From positions 7,560,001 to 7,624,000 of the forward strand of contig WPIO01000002.1 in the NCBI GenBank assembly GCA_009760855.2: 64,000 nucleotides of DNA, given 5' to 3'. This document shows, one piece after another, positions 36,134-45,838 of this stretch. Both the position numbers and the translations under genes were made by a program. The stretch is from Cristatella mucedo. Its lineage: Eukaryota > Bryozoa > Phylactolaemata > Cristatellidae. Position 1 is the first letter of the stretch, and each line of letters starts with the position of its first letter. The notes beneath the pieces were generated by a model, which did no database searches, was not told where the DNA came from, and saw nothing but the letters and a program-made list of their open reading frames with translations.

Positions 36134-39100
36134 TGCCTGCTGGCAGCTAGTACACCCTCAAGCATGGCCGAGTTGTCTCGTTTCGAGACATTCGGCTCCT
36201 TTCGGGACCTTGTGCTTTTTGGTTTGCATCATTGGACACGGCTGATCTCTTATGCACCTCCGATAGATGCATTTAAAGTGCACTTATTGCCGATGACAGG
36301 CTGTCGGTGCACTTCTGGATGCTCGGCTTGTATCTTGCCGCATGACAAAGTCAGTGTAGCCTGGCTTTTCTATTGACCTGTGACCCGGCCTTGACCTACC
36401 CGATGCCCACACTGCATGTCAAACAGGCAGCCCTGCCCATAGATGCCTCTTAGCTGATTCAACAGCCTCATTTGTATAGTTGCAGAATAACCTAACTGTC
36501 ATCACTGCCACTTATCACTGCCACTTGTAGTGAGCAATAAAGGATCGTCCACTGGAAGACTCAAATCTGTGCTACCCGGGTCGTGAAGAGTGTAGCGATA
36601 CAGTCTGGATTTGACGCAGGGGTTGTTTAATGCATGCTGGCTGGGTGACGTCAGTATTTCAGATCCGGAGCCTTTTAGGGCTGCTGCCCATTCGAGCCAA
36701 ACTCTAGAGTAACTCGATAATTCCGGCAACCCCACATACCTCGGTAGTTTTTTTTTTGGTCGGTGATCTGCAATGTCAGTGTCGATGCTGCTGGGCTCAT
36801 CTCGATCGGTGTCCTTGTCTGTAGCCATCTTATGCTTTCCGTTGCATCGGCGTGCAGGTGTTCCATGACTCGGAGGAGGGCGCTCGCTACTGCCGCTTCC
36901 ACGGAGTACCCGAATGGCCGCACGTGGCCATCCTGCATCCAGCTACCGGCGAGCGGCTGGGGTCGTGGACAGCTGCCGTCACCTCGCAGGCCAGTGACAA
37001 GGTTGAGTCGTTCGTGTCGTGGCTGAGCGCGCTCCTCGTCAGGCACCCGAGCCCGACCGAGTACGACGGCCAGGCAGCGTCTGCGCCGAGACGTCCGCGT
37101 GCTGTGGCAGCTGCCAGCACCGACGACAACGACGATGACAAGCCGACAGCAGAGGTGCGATGCTTGCGTGTGCAGCTGCAGTCTCTTGCATCTGCCGGCT
37201 TGCATAGAGCTTTGTGGTATCGCAGTTGTCCAGCTCACCTCCTGTTTGACCCGCCTCCAGTTTTAGTGCTACCCTGCCATCTTTTAACCTTTCATTAGTA
37301 TCTGTTTCCCGGGGCACTACAAGTCGACAGTGTGAGAGAAAAGTGGGAAGAGAGCGGAGGGGAGCGAGAGAGCAAAGAGAGAGAGCAGGAGAAAGAGAGG
37401 CGGGGAGGAAAGAGCGAAAGCAGAGGGCAGAGAGCCGAAGGTGAAAAAGCCGCCGGGAGGAGAGAAAATAGGGAGGGGGTAGGAGAGACAGGAAGTGGAG
37501 GAGAAAAGGGGGAGAGGGCGGAGACAGAATGCTGGCGATACAGAGTGGAGGGGCCTACATGTGTTTAGCAAGGCATGTTTCCTTCATCTCTACCCCTTTC
37601 GTTTTATTGAGGTCCAATGGCACGGATTCCGATGTGAAGGAGCCTATCAGAGTGCGTGTGCGTGTGTGAGTGAATGCGGCCCTTGTGCTGCTGCCACGTG
37701 AGGTTCCGTGCTCGTGGATGCACGTTGCACCGACAGCAGATTAAAGTCCCAAAATCGCAAAACCAGCACAGAACTTAGCATGCTACACTGGGATCTTCAC
37801 TGAAGTAAATCAAAATGTAATAGTAATAAAACATAAGCAACAAGCAACATAACATTAAGCAACACCAAAAGAGAATAGTATCTCTTTCTAAGCACTCTGC
37901 AAAAAAGCGTGTCACGTAACTAATATCTAAATAATTAATTTAATAATAAATTATAAATATATAATTAAACTATGAGATATTTCTGCAGTCGTAAGCACAC
38001 GGAGGACGATTGACACGGGGGAGCAAATGGTTTGAGGAACAGGTGGATTGTAGCTTACTTCTGAATGGCGTCAAGTCAGGAAATGCCTTGATGTCAGTTG
38101 ATTATGATTTTCACACTGTCGGGAACACGGGAACTGGAGTCGCTGTCTCCAAAGGATGTGAGGCTTGTTAGAGGTACAGCCATACGACCACAGTCGGAGG
38201 GGGGGGCATGTGCTGTGCTGACAAGCCTGATAAGGAAGCACTTACAGATAGGCAAGTCGGAGCGAGAGATTTACAGGACCTCTGAGTGAGTGACAGGACA
38301 TTAAGGTTGATATGCTACTTGATAAGGATTGGTGTTGTGGGGCAACTGCTGCCTTCACTACTGAAGGCTAAGCCGAAGAGTTCTGCATGCACTTTAAGCT
38401 TGTTATTTATTGCACAGGCCTGACAACCTGCTAGCAGTTCTGAGGAACCTTTTTTCATGAAGCAGTCATTTGCTTTGCCGGTTCAGTACGTAGGATTGAC
38501 TGAGCAACATGTCCTTCTTGCTGCCCGTCAACCAGGCATGCACGTGCTCTCGTGGCTCTAGATCGTGGCAAACAAGTAATCTGCATAGGCATATCCTAAG
38601 ATGTGTAAGGCGTCCTATGCATATTTTGGCATGCCTGTCTGGGATTAGGACAACCGCTGGGTACCTAATTTCACCGATAGAACGGCCGATCTCTGTGAAA
38701 GGTGACAGTGAAAATGTTTTCATAAATTATAATTTGTTTCATTGTTAGTCATAAGTGAAACATGTGAACCGTCGGTTTTTCATTCATTATCATAGTGTTA
38801 CTTTGTCCCTTTGATGGGTCAGCATTGGGAAAGAGCCGTGAAGTTTGCTATGCCAAGAATATGGTGAATTTGGTAAGAGCCCACTGACCACTCAAGCAAC
38901 TGCTACTTGTACACGGTGGGCCCGTGCCAGCGTCGGACCAGCACGAATGCATAGGCTGCCACATAACCAGACTTTCCTTCATCCGTCACGACGGTGCCAC
39001 ACTGCCCACAGCTCCCTGTGCCCACTCCTCCGAAGAGAGGTCAGTTATCCTCAGATCTTGCCGCATGATAAAGTCAGTGTAGCCTGGCTCCAGCAGTGGG

Positions 39101-42100
39101 GGGGGGGATATTTTTCTTCTGTCCTTCTGATACCCTGTGACGAGCCTGCTTTCTGATGCCGACTTTCGGTTCAGTCTCGATACGTCGTGTTCAGATCAGC
39201 AACCCGATGCCAGATAACTGAGGCGAACGTCATCAGTCCTTGCAGATAAGGGGCTCGAAAATCTGACCTGATTGCAAAACGTTGGCCACAGCCTGTCCTA
39301 ATTAAGACACTGGCTATGAGCAACCATTGTGCTTGCGTCTATGCTCTCAGATATACTCCCCCATCAGGCCAAGCATCGTACCACCCGCTTTTCGGAATCC
39401 AACAGTCTACAAATACCTCGTACAAACCTCAAATCCTTTGGAGACCGTGCATTTAGTTCGTATGCTCCCAAAGCCTGGAACTCCCTCCCGACCTGCATCA
39501 GAACATCCCCTGACCTGACCACATTTAAAAAGAATTGAAAAACACATCTATTTAGGACGGCATTTAGTGGGTCCCTGTGATTCGTCCTTGATGTGCTTAT
39601 GCGTGCTGACACTATGCATGCTGCCACTAACCACATTTGCATGCTGACCCTGTGCATGCCACCCCTAACCATGTTATTCATTTTGTTTGTTTGTCAAGCA
39701 TGATTTTACTCACCATTCAATTGCATTTCCCTTTGCAGCAAATGTAAAGCGCCTAGAGAGAGATTGAGTTCTCTGAGGGTGCTTTATCAAGTGCATTATT
39801 ATTATTATTATTAAGAGAGCAAGCTCGGTGTCGTAGATCCCGATGACACTTTAGGAGGTAGAGCTGAGAAGAGAAGTTCCTGCTACCCTAAACAGAAACA
39901 CCTTGGCCACTTGATCAGAGATCTTGGTCTCAAATTAGCTAGTCGCCGATCAGGAGAAGAGTCACGATGCTTTTCCGAGCTTTTTTGCTCGTCAAGATGG
40001 GCTCTGCTTCCACCACAATGTGACCAATCTGTTTGAGGTCACGGTAATCGCTTGTAACTAGAATGAGTGGCGATTCTTCGTTGACAGCCCATCAGGGAGT
40101 GTCAAAGCAGTGCTGCTCCATAAAAGGAACTAATACCTGTCTCATCCTCTGGCTCACTTGGTGCTTCACCTCAACTCCATCAAGACCTTGGTTGATGCCC
40201 TGGGCTATTATTAGTTGTGCTGAGAGATCAAATACTGATAATAGTATAGTGTAATTGATATGTATAGCGCCATAGGAGAGCCTAATCTCTATCCAGGTAC
40301 TTCACGTAGGTTGCAGGACACGAGCCCACGTCCTCAGTCGTCAAAAGGCCAGCACTTTTACCCTTGGGCCAAACCATAGCAAATATTGTTTAAGACTTGA
40401 AAGTGGTAGTATTCGTTATGGGCTTCCTTGGTGGTTGTTCCCAAGTTTCCTTGCTTTGTTTGCCGTGGACATTAGCCCGAAGGGACTGCCGTGTGCCACA
40501 GTCGGGACTGGCCACAGCTGAGTTCTCTGTGGAGAGCAACAGTGTCAAGTGGGAGCTTCTGGTGTAGCCCTGGAAGGTGCTGATGCCACAACTTCACATC
40601 AATCGGGTCTTATAAAACTGCTGTAGAATACGAGTCGGCAGCCTTTGAGTACCATCGAAACTTCCTTCCTGAGCTGTCCAAGACTCCGGTCAAAGCCGGT
40701 GTCATTGTGGGACCACAGATAAAGAACAACTTGGCTTGGAACAGCTTTGGTGTGCTGGTTCTGGGCTTTCTGAGCACTTACCACTGGGTGGATAACTATG
40801 TAGTTATGGTTGAGACTGTGGTCAAGAACTACCGATTGGTGTGCTTCATGGCGACCTGTAAATTCCATGACCTTGATGCCCATTTGATAAATTCAAGGAG
40901 AACATGAGGACTTACTCAGGAGCAGGGCAGGGGCTTGCACCAGGATTTACTGGACTTTGAATGCAACTGCCAAGCCAGTATAACGAGAACCTTTGAGGTT
41001 CTGCATTTGGGGGCTGATTCGTCAATGAGATTGCAGTATAATTGTAAATTTTGAAGAACCTCTTTCTTCCCAATCTTGTGTGGGTATTTTTGGTTTAACT
41101 TCGGTAGATACTCGTGGTAATTTTGATTAATTTTGTGTGTGTGTACTGACTGGGTGTGAACTACAAGATGCTAATTCATCCGTTTACTCATGAGTACATT
41201 CGTGTTAGATGCTTCACCATCCTGGTCGTGAAACAGGAAAGTTTGAGGAGAATAATGGCTACTTCCTAAACTTTTGAGGCATGAGAATTTAGGAAATTTC
41301 ACTCTCTATCCTGGAATAAACTTGTGTTGCATGGCAATTCAAGACGTAGGTTCACACTTGGTTCAGTACTTAAGGAAAAATGATAGACCGCGGCAAAAGC
41401 CCGCTGAGCGTGACATGCAGCAATTAAGCATCCACAGAGGCACCTCATGGTTGCAAGTCACCGGAGACTGTGCAGCCATACCGCAGCCGTTAGGCTCTGT
41501 TCTTGGGATCTGTGGGTCGCTGACATCAGTGGTCGATCCGAGTACAAAGCGGTTTATCTCATCACTTGGCTCGGTTAGGTTTTGTTCATGCCCCCTTCGT
41601 CAGTTGTGCCAAGTTATCAAGCACTCTAATTCCCATGGTCAATCGTTTCGACCTATCTATCGTCTTTACGAAAGGCGTGTTCTGTCGGCCGTCGTGGTTG
41701 CTAGCTTGCTGCAGTCCCGCTCGCCACATGCCTCAAGCTCCAGCTTGTGACCGAGTGTTCACCGAGGCCGGCTTTGAAGAAAAGTTGGCATACAAGATTT
41801 TGCTTCCTGGTTGCTTAGTCAGCAACAATCGCTCGCTAATCGGCCGAGTCGTTAAATGAGAGACATCGACAACTCAGTCTTTCGTTGACTTTTGGTGCTT
41901 TTGTCCTTTGAGGCATGTCAAGGGCATTCACGATTGGTGGCAGGGGGAGAGGTTGGGCCGTGTAGGGCTGCTGCTCCAGGCCGTGTAGGGCTGCTGCAGG
42001 CATTACTGCATACCCTGGTTGCACATTCCCACACCGTCGTCCGAACCTGCTCGTGCATGCATGTGCTTGCTCCGTCGTGTGATCCGATGCAAGCTCCAGC

Positions 42101-45100
42101 GTAGATGTCCTCGTCTCCTCGCTTGGTGGTTGCTGTGTGCTGCTGGCGCTGCACTAATAGCTGCCTCTACATCCCGACTTCTTCAGATCTGCGCAGTATG
42201 TGGGCAGATACGTCTATGGCTTGCCTGGTTTAAGGTTTTAGAGTGTTCCCTAACAATATTAATAATAATTATAAAGGTCAGTGTTATAGTGCTTCAAGAA
42301 GAGAACTAGATTTCTATCCGAGTGCTTTAGAACTCACTGAAAAAATTAATAACCAAAGGTTAATGATATCCACGGTTAATAACATGTCTTGACAAGTAGG
42401 CAGAGGCAAACAAGTAGGATGCTGGGCTAGCATGTCAAGGTACCTGATAAGACACTCGGGTCAGAACCATTGGCTAGTAGGTCCTGTGACTGCTTGCATG
42501 AAATAATACTTGTAATGTAATGTATCTCTGTCTGTAGCTCCACAAAGTCATAGAGACCATGTGGGTGTTACGCAGGAGAGTTTTGTATAGCGCACTCACA
42601 GCCTAAGCGGCTTTTGGTACGCATTCGGTAGCCAACAGACTTCGTCTCACGCAACAAATAGAAAGTGGGAAGCATAGCAGAGTCAGGAGAGCAGTTGAGG
42701 TAGTGAGTAGCATGAAAGTAGCAGCTCAGGACCGCTGAAAAGGATGAGCCATAGTCCGTAGTAGGAGAGTAGCTGTCGTTGCGTAAGAACAAGTAAGAAC
42801 GCAAAGCACACCGGAACAAAACAAAGACAAGCTCACTGGGGCAAAAGGAAAGCTGAGTGGAGCAGATGCATCTTTAGCTGATGTAAAATCATGTAAAATC
42901 ATATCGGTGACTTGCTTACAGATATGCAGGCTGTGAATTTTTGCTCCCTACAGGTGAAAATTTAGCACCTTTGCTTGGCACCTGCAAGGAATCGTGCTGG
43001 TCCGAGGGAACTGACGGACTGTATGCACGTTGGCAGCATTTGGACAGCTGCACTGTACATGGATGGAGCTGCACAGGAAGACGCCCTGGCCCCCCCCCCC
43101 GGCCGTTCTGGTGGTCTGTTGAATGTGTGTGTGTGTGTGCGCGTGCGTGTGTGTGCGCGCGTGTGTGTGTATAGCAGCTGCTAACTGCGTGTCCGATGAA
43201 TTCGGAGAGTTGCTAGGACTTTCGCATGATGGAATAGCGGTTGATTGGGTCAGGTCTCGGATAGAGGACTGCGTATCCTTTCTTTCTAGCGCTGAGATGT
43301 TTTTTTGGGATGGTCAGCACTTGGGCCACTTTGCCGCATGAGCGACCCTCTTTTCGGCTATCTGGCCACAGTCTATCTACTATCTGTCGGCTCGTGCTGG
43401 ACCGCCTTTGTCTCCCTAACTCGCGTCTCTGCCGCATTTTCCTCGTCACTACAGTCGTTGGAATTCTCTAGTTCACCAACGCGGACGACGGTGGTGGCGC
43501 CACATCGAAGGATTTTCGCATGGCACGATCTTCTATCGGGAGCAAACCTCTTGTTCCCTGCGAAGCTGCTGCTGCTGCAGTGCATTTGTGTCCAGCTCCC
43601 TTCCCCGGGGTCGTTGTTTGCGTATGCGTGCCTGGGCGCACACTCGAATAGCATCTCATCGCATAGCATTTCACCGTAGGCAGCCGTGGGCAGCATTCTG
43701 GACGAAGCCGAGGAGCAGCAGCTGCAGTTCGCTCTACAGCAGTCGCTGAAAGAGAATCAGGTGTCTTCGTCGTCGGCACGCTTCGGCGACTGCAGTGATG
43801 AGGACGACGATGGAGATGGAGATGAGAACGACAGCGCTGCGTTCGATGACAGCGAGGAGCCCTCGCTTGATGGGGAGCCTTCAAAACCGGCGGCGTCCCA
43901 CGCGACCAGCGATGTGCCTGCATCTGCATTGGCCGCTAGCAACAATTGTGGGCATGGCATAAGGCTAAATTCTGCCCACCAGTCTGTGGGTCAGGATGAC
44001 TGGCACCAATTGCTTGGCGATCCCAAAGGTAAAGACTGTGCTGCGGCCTGGCAGCGCCGCCTTGTTGTAGAGTTAAGTGTTACCGTTCGTGCATGCATGG
44101 GTCCAGATTGCAAGTGTTGGCCTGTGGCCACATAGGGGTGGCTCTGTGTGCTACCTGTCGCGGTCACCGGCGTGTTCTTGTGCTTCAAGAATTGATCGTT
44201 GTAGATCCGTTGTCAAATATTGCTGTGCGTCTGCCTGATCAGTCAAGGACACACTGGAGTGCACCGTGCAGCACGACACTGGAGGTAGTACCTGGCAGCA
44301 TGGCAATGGCAGAATAGTTACAGGCTGCCTCGTTGCTCGTGCTGTCATTTGCTGTGATAAATCATGACGTGAATCGTGCTACTCCGTGTATTTGCACTTT
44401 AGTTAGTACAGTGGCAAAGAGCGTTGGACCCTCCCTCCTTCCTTCCCCCCCCCCCCCCCGGCGGTTGACATCCTTGGAGAAATTGCCCTTTCTGCTTGGC
44501 TGACTCATAAAAAGACATTTTGAATGCTAGAGCATCTCGGTAGACCTGCAGGAACACTCTTTAAGCTCGGCGCACCCCGGCAGATCTCCCACTCCACCGT
44601 ACCCCCCCCCCCATTCATGCTGATTTGGTGGGCCAATAGTCGTGAGAATTTGCACATTTGTGCGTATTGTAATAAAATAATAGATTGGATAGTAGCAAAT
44701 CCAAGGCAGAAGCGGTGCCAGTGAGGACCACACAATAGGTTTGGATTATGATGGTGAATCGCATGCTGAAGTAAGAGGTTTTTTTTAAGGTGCGTGCATT
44801 TTATTTCCTACCTTTCTATGCTGTAGGATCATAAAGGTCTCGTCCAAAGTATATGCAATGATGCTTTTTTGTTGTTGTCCTGCTTACTACCTTGCTCACG
44901 TACAAGCTGAAATATTTTGTGTAGTCAATTCCTAATCTGCTGGAATATTCAGAACAGCAGGACTTGATTGCGATACCGCCTGGTCGGTGCTTTGTAACCA
45001 GTACTTGTAGGTCTCTGGCCCAGCGGCCGGTGCCTCTGTCGATGCCTGTCATCGAGCATGTCAAGCCTAAGATTGCATAAGATTATTTGTGTTGGCAGTT

Positions 45101-45417
45101 TTATAGTTTTCTAATATTGTATTCGACACGGCTGCTGTTTGAGTGTTTTAAGTAGTAGAGTATTAAGAAATAACTTCTGCTGTTTACAGCATCTTGAGGC
45201 TTGTTGTGTGATGATCGATTGTGTATGCATTGAAACGGAGTAGAACCACTTGTTGCAGGCACTGCTCTTGTTCATCAAGCAGCTGGGCTATCCGACACAG
45301 TCATACGACATTGTCGTCAATTTCCCACGCCGAGTCCTGAACTCTTGCGATAGAACAAAGACTCTGGCCGAGCTGGGGCTGCACCCCCAGGAGACGGTCT
45401 TTGTTCACCAGAGGTGA
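26972..45417 (+). CDS. UBXN7: UBXN7-type UBA/UAS/UIM/UBX-domain protein, nine coding exons
   Basis: Spliced CDS 26972-27014, 28454-28700, 30106-30170, 35095-35222, 35335-35481, 36858-37154, 43680-44028, 44205-44284, 45259-45417 gives 1515 nt, 504 aa plus stop, close to the roughly 490 aa of vertebrate UBXN7. All junction phases agree (1,2,1,0,0,0,1,0). Seen: a UBA-like segment at aa 5-45, an alanine-rich linker, the family hallmark [10 protein letters not shown] at about aa 99-108, a thioredoxin-like UAS domain at about aa 145-300, a UIM ([15 protein letters not shown], aa 320-334) followed by an acidic D/E run, and a C-terminal UBX domain at about aa 428-503 with the FPRR loop that contacts p97. 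By family knowledge it is a cytosolic/nuclear adaptor linking ubiquitylated cargo and cullin ligases to the p97/VCP unfoldase. It is divergently paired with the CFAP97D gene. Exon 4 appears to use a GC donor. An extra exon in the 4.9 kb or 6.5 kb introns cannot be excluded. Confidence 0.9.
27378..27480 (-). mobile_element. LINE-A 3' end fragment
   Basis: Minus-strand (TAA)n tail, CGCCCTCAGAGAACTAAATG and TTTCTAGGCGCATTACAATC, in UBXN7 intron 1. Confidence 0.75.
27621..27658. repeat. (GT)19 microsatellite
   Basis: Uninterrupted GT dinucleotides in UBXN7 intron 1. Confidence 0.95.
27822..28078 (+). mobile_element. LINE-A 3' UTR
   Basis: 3' UTR (CCTTCCCCGTGATTCATCGC..CTGTGCATGTCACCCCTAAC), hairpin GCGCCTAGAAAGAGATTGAG and (ATT)n tail in UBXN7 intron 1, in inverted orientation to the copy at 27378. 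Confidence 0.85.
28454..28700 (+). CDS. UBXN7: UBXN7 exon 2 (UBA-like domain, Ala-rich linker)
   Basis: Acceptor CCGCCAG precedes codons for [20 protein letters not shown], then INVYVDGE, the second and third UBA helices. An alanine/serine-rich linker follows. The donor at CGCAG/GTCAGC leaves phase 2, which exon 3 needs. An internal GTGAGC at 28541-28546 is a tempting earlier donor but is in phase 0 and would break the frame into exon 3. Confidence 0.88.
29040..29175 (-). mobile_element. LINE-A reverse-transcriptase palm fragment
   Basis: The minus strand encodes [20 protein letters not shown] and [10 protein letters not shown], an RT palm with an intact YADD catalytic box but only about 45 residues long. 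UBXN7 intron 2. Confidence 0.8.
29238..29350 (+). repeat. SINE-A copy
   Basis: B box GTGGACTCGAGCCCCGAGGC, GAAGCGCCTGAATAGAGATT and tail GGCGCTATACAAATGAATTA. The A box is eroded. UBXN7 intron 2. Confidence 0.85.
30106..30170 (+). CDS. UBXN7: UBXN7 exon 3 (EVRAPIPQK motif)
   Basis: A pyrimidine-rich acceptor (CTTTTGTACTTGTAG) is followed by the third base of a codon and [21 protein letters not shown], then donor GTATGT in phase 1. The [10 protein letters not shown] string is diagnostic of animal UBXN7 proteins. Confidence 0.92.
30543..30609. repeat. (CT)n microsatellite
   Basis: 67 nt of uninterrupted CT in UBXN7 intron 3, reverse complementary to the (GA)n tract in intron 5. Confidence 0.97.
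31157..32165 (-). mobile_element. LINE-A, best-preserved coding copy
   Basis: (TAA)n tail at 31157, 3' UTR, then an open minus-strand frame 32141-31413 of about 240 codons covering the C-terminal part of ORF2: [98 protein letters not shown]. No RT palm remains, so it cannot be autonomous. UBXN7 intron 3. Confidence 0.92.
33158..33560 (-). mobile_element. LINE-A 3' end
   Basis: (TAATAA) tail, CTCAATCTCTTTCTAGGCAC, 3' UTR, and a short coding end ([15 protein letters not shown]). UBXN7 intron 3. The rest of the intron to 35094 shows no repeat or gene I recognise. Confidence 0.85.
35095..35222 (+). CDS. UBXN7: UBXN7 exon 4 (start of UAS domain, GC donor)
   Basis: Acceptor TTTCCTGTAG; AA completes a Glu codon. 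The exon encodes [11 protein letters not shown], then [20 protein letters not shown], the lead-in to the UAS domain (family pattern RLEDL.RPP.DLM..GSFE.AK). No GT lies at the exon end. The reading frame only continues if the intron starts with GCAAGC at 35223, giving a GC-AG intron. Read-through stops after six codons. Confidence 0.85.
35335..35481 (+). CDS. UBXN7: UBXN7 exon 5 (UAS domain core)
   Basis: Acceptor GTGTCATAG opens with [17 protein letters not shown] and continues through [18 protein letters not shown] to CVMVQ, then donor GTAGGT, phase 0 at both ends. It aligns along its whole length with the UAS domain pattern AK.....KWL..NIQ...F.C..LNRDVWS...V.... Confidence 0.92.
36056..36130. 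repeat. (GA)n microsatellite
   Basis: 75 nt of uninterrupted GA/AG in UBXN7 intron 5. Confidence 0.97.
36455..36600 (-). repeat. SINE-B copy
   Basis: Minus strand: tail complement GCTGATTCAACAGCCTCATT, body ATCACTGCCACTTGTAGTG, AAAGGATCGTCCACTGGAAG, head region GTGCTACCCGGGTCGTGAAG. UBXN7 intron 5. Confidence 0.7.
36858..37154 (+). CDS. UBXN7: UBXN7 exon 6 (UAS domain, second half)
   Basis: Acceptor GGCGTGCAG precedes [37 protein letters not shown] and a helix, then a disordered D-rich segment ending TAE before donor GTGCGA. The VYHDSEEG..Y and P.V.ILDP.TG patterns are characteristic of the UAS fold. Confidence 0.93.
37333..37528 (+). repeat. Long polypurine tract
   Basis: About 195 bp almost entirely A and G on the plus strand (GGGAGG, GAGAGAA blocks) with scattered C/T, in UBXN7 intron 6. 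The Glu/Arg/Lys/Gly frame it creates is a composition artefact. Confidence 0.9.
37820..38480 (-). mobile_element. Heavily degraded LINE-A
   Basis: Minus-strand traces in LINE-A order: AGTATCTCTTTCTAAGCACT, CTGTCTCCAAAGGATGTGAG, and CTTGATAAGGATTGGTGTTG. UBXN7 intron 6. Confidence 0.5.
39343..39813 (+). mobile_element. LINE-A 3' end
   Basis: Encodes [40 protein letters not shown], then 3' UTR, hairpin and (ATT)n tail. UBXN7 intron 6, sense to the gene and inverted relative to the copies in intron 3. Confidence 0.92.
40250..40380 (-). repeat. SINE-A copy
   Basis: Minus strand: TATAGCGCCATAGGAGAGCC, AATCTCTATCCAGGTACTTC, B box complement GACACGAGCCCACGTCCTC, A box complement TTGGGCCAAACC. UBXN7 intron 6. 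Confidence 0.8.
42255..42430 (-). mobile_element. Degraded LINE-A 3' end
   Basis: (AAT)n, GTGCTTCAAGAAGAGAACTA, TTTCTATCCGAGTGCTTTAG in the LINE-A 3' end order. UBXN7 intron 6. Confidence 0.5.
42519..42795 (-). mobile_element. LINE-C 3' region
   Basis: Nearly identical to the copy at 7364-7615 over 3' UTR and coding end ([32 protein letters not shown]), indicating recent spread of this family. UBXN7 intron 6. Confidence 0.8.
43122..43171. repeat. (GT)/(GC) dinucleotide tract
   Basis: Alternating GTGTGT with GCGCGTGC interruptions, a purine-pyrimidine alternation. UBXN7 intron 6. Confidence 0.85.
43680..44028 (+). CDS. UBXN7: UBXN7 exon 7 (UIM and acidic region)
   Basis: Acceptor TTTCACCGTAG in phase 0. 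The exon encodes a ubiquitin-interacting motif ([15 protein letters not shown]), a serine stretch, an Asp/Glu run (about aa 350-360) and a disordered linker ending LLGDPK. Donor AAAG/GTAAAG leaves phase 1. The order UAS, UIM, acidic linker, UBX is the UBXN7 architecture. Confidence 0.9.
44205..44284 (+). CDS. UBXN7: UBXN7 exon 8 (first UBX strands)
   Basis: Acceptor GATCGTTGTAG, then AT completing Asp. The exon encodes [20 protein letters not shown] and CSTTLE, the first beta hairpin of a UBX domain (family pattern L.LR.PDG.R....). Donor GTAGTA in phase 0. The G-run expected at the hairpin turn is DQS here rather than DG. Confidence 0.85.
45259..45417 (+). CDS. UBXN7: UBXN7 exon 9 (UBX C-terminus, stop)
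   Basis: Acceptor CACTTGTTGCAG precedes [28 protein letters not shown], and [18 protein letters not shown], then TGA. The NFPRR turn is the p97-binding loop of UBX domains and ETVFV is the last strand. The protein ends two residues from where vertebrate UBXN7 ends. Confidence 0.93.
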   Translation, partial: ALLLFIKQLGYPTQSYDIVVNFPRRVLNSCDRTKTLAELGLHPQETVFVHQR

Positions 45418-45832
45418 TTCGTTGCCATTAAGCAAAATGCTCCATCTTGTTATCAAAGAATAGGCTCGGGTAGGTGTTGCTTGATTACTGCTGCTTAAAG
45501 TCAGACATATAGATGTGAGCTACCATATCATGCAAGTAGGCATCTACATGATATCTTCAACAGTGGAGCTATGTCATCCATCAACCCATAGTGGGTTTCA
45601 TTAAGAGTGTGTACACGTTAGGCTATCTTGTCACGTGCTGGTACACCAGATCATACAATATATATATGCCTCAGTAGTTCACTGTTGAGAGACGGTGCGG
45701 CCAAGGCCTGGTTGCATGTATCCCAGCTGCTAGGACGTGCACTGTGTATCAGTTGGTGCAATGCTCATGAGCTGTATTTAACCAATAATCATGGCAGACT
45801 GTGTGTCACAGGCTACTTGATGGCACATGAGC

Positions 45833-45838
45833 AATAAA
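45833..45838 (+). terminator. Probable poly(A) signal of UBXN7
   Basis: AATAAA, the first canonical hexamer after the UBXN7 stop, 415 bp downstream. It implies a 3' UTR of about 430-440 nt. Confidence 0.55.

Noticed and set aside
35977-36376. Glu-Arg repeat protein frames around the GA tract
   Set aside because: Pure translation of a GA microsatellite inside an intron.
36852-37298. Whole 148-codon frame as an independent gene
   Set aside because: Only 36858-37154 is coding, as exon 6 of UBXN7. The rest runs into the intron after donor GTGCGA.
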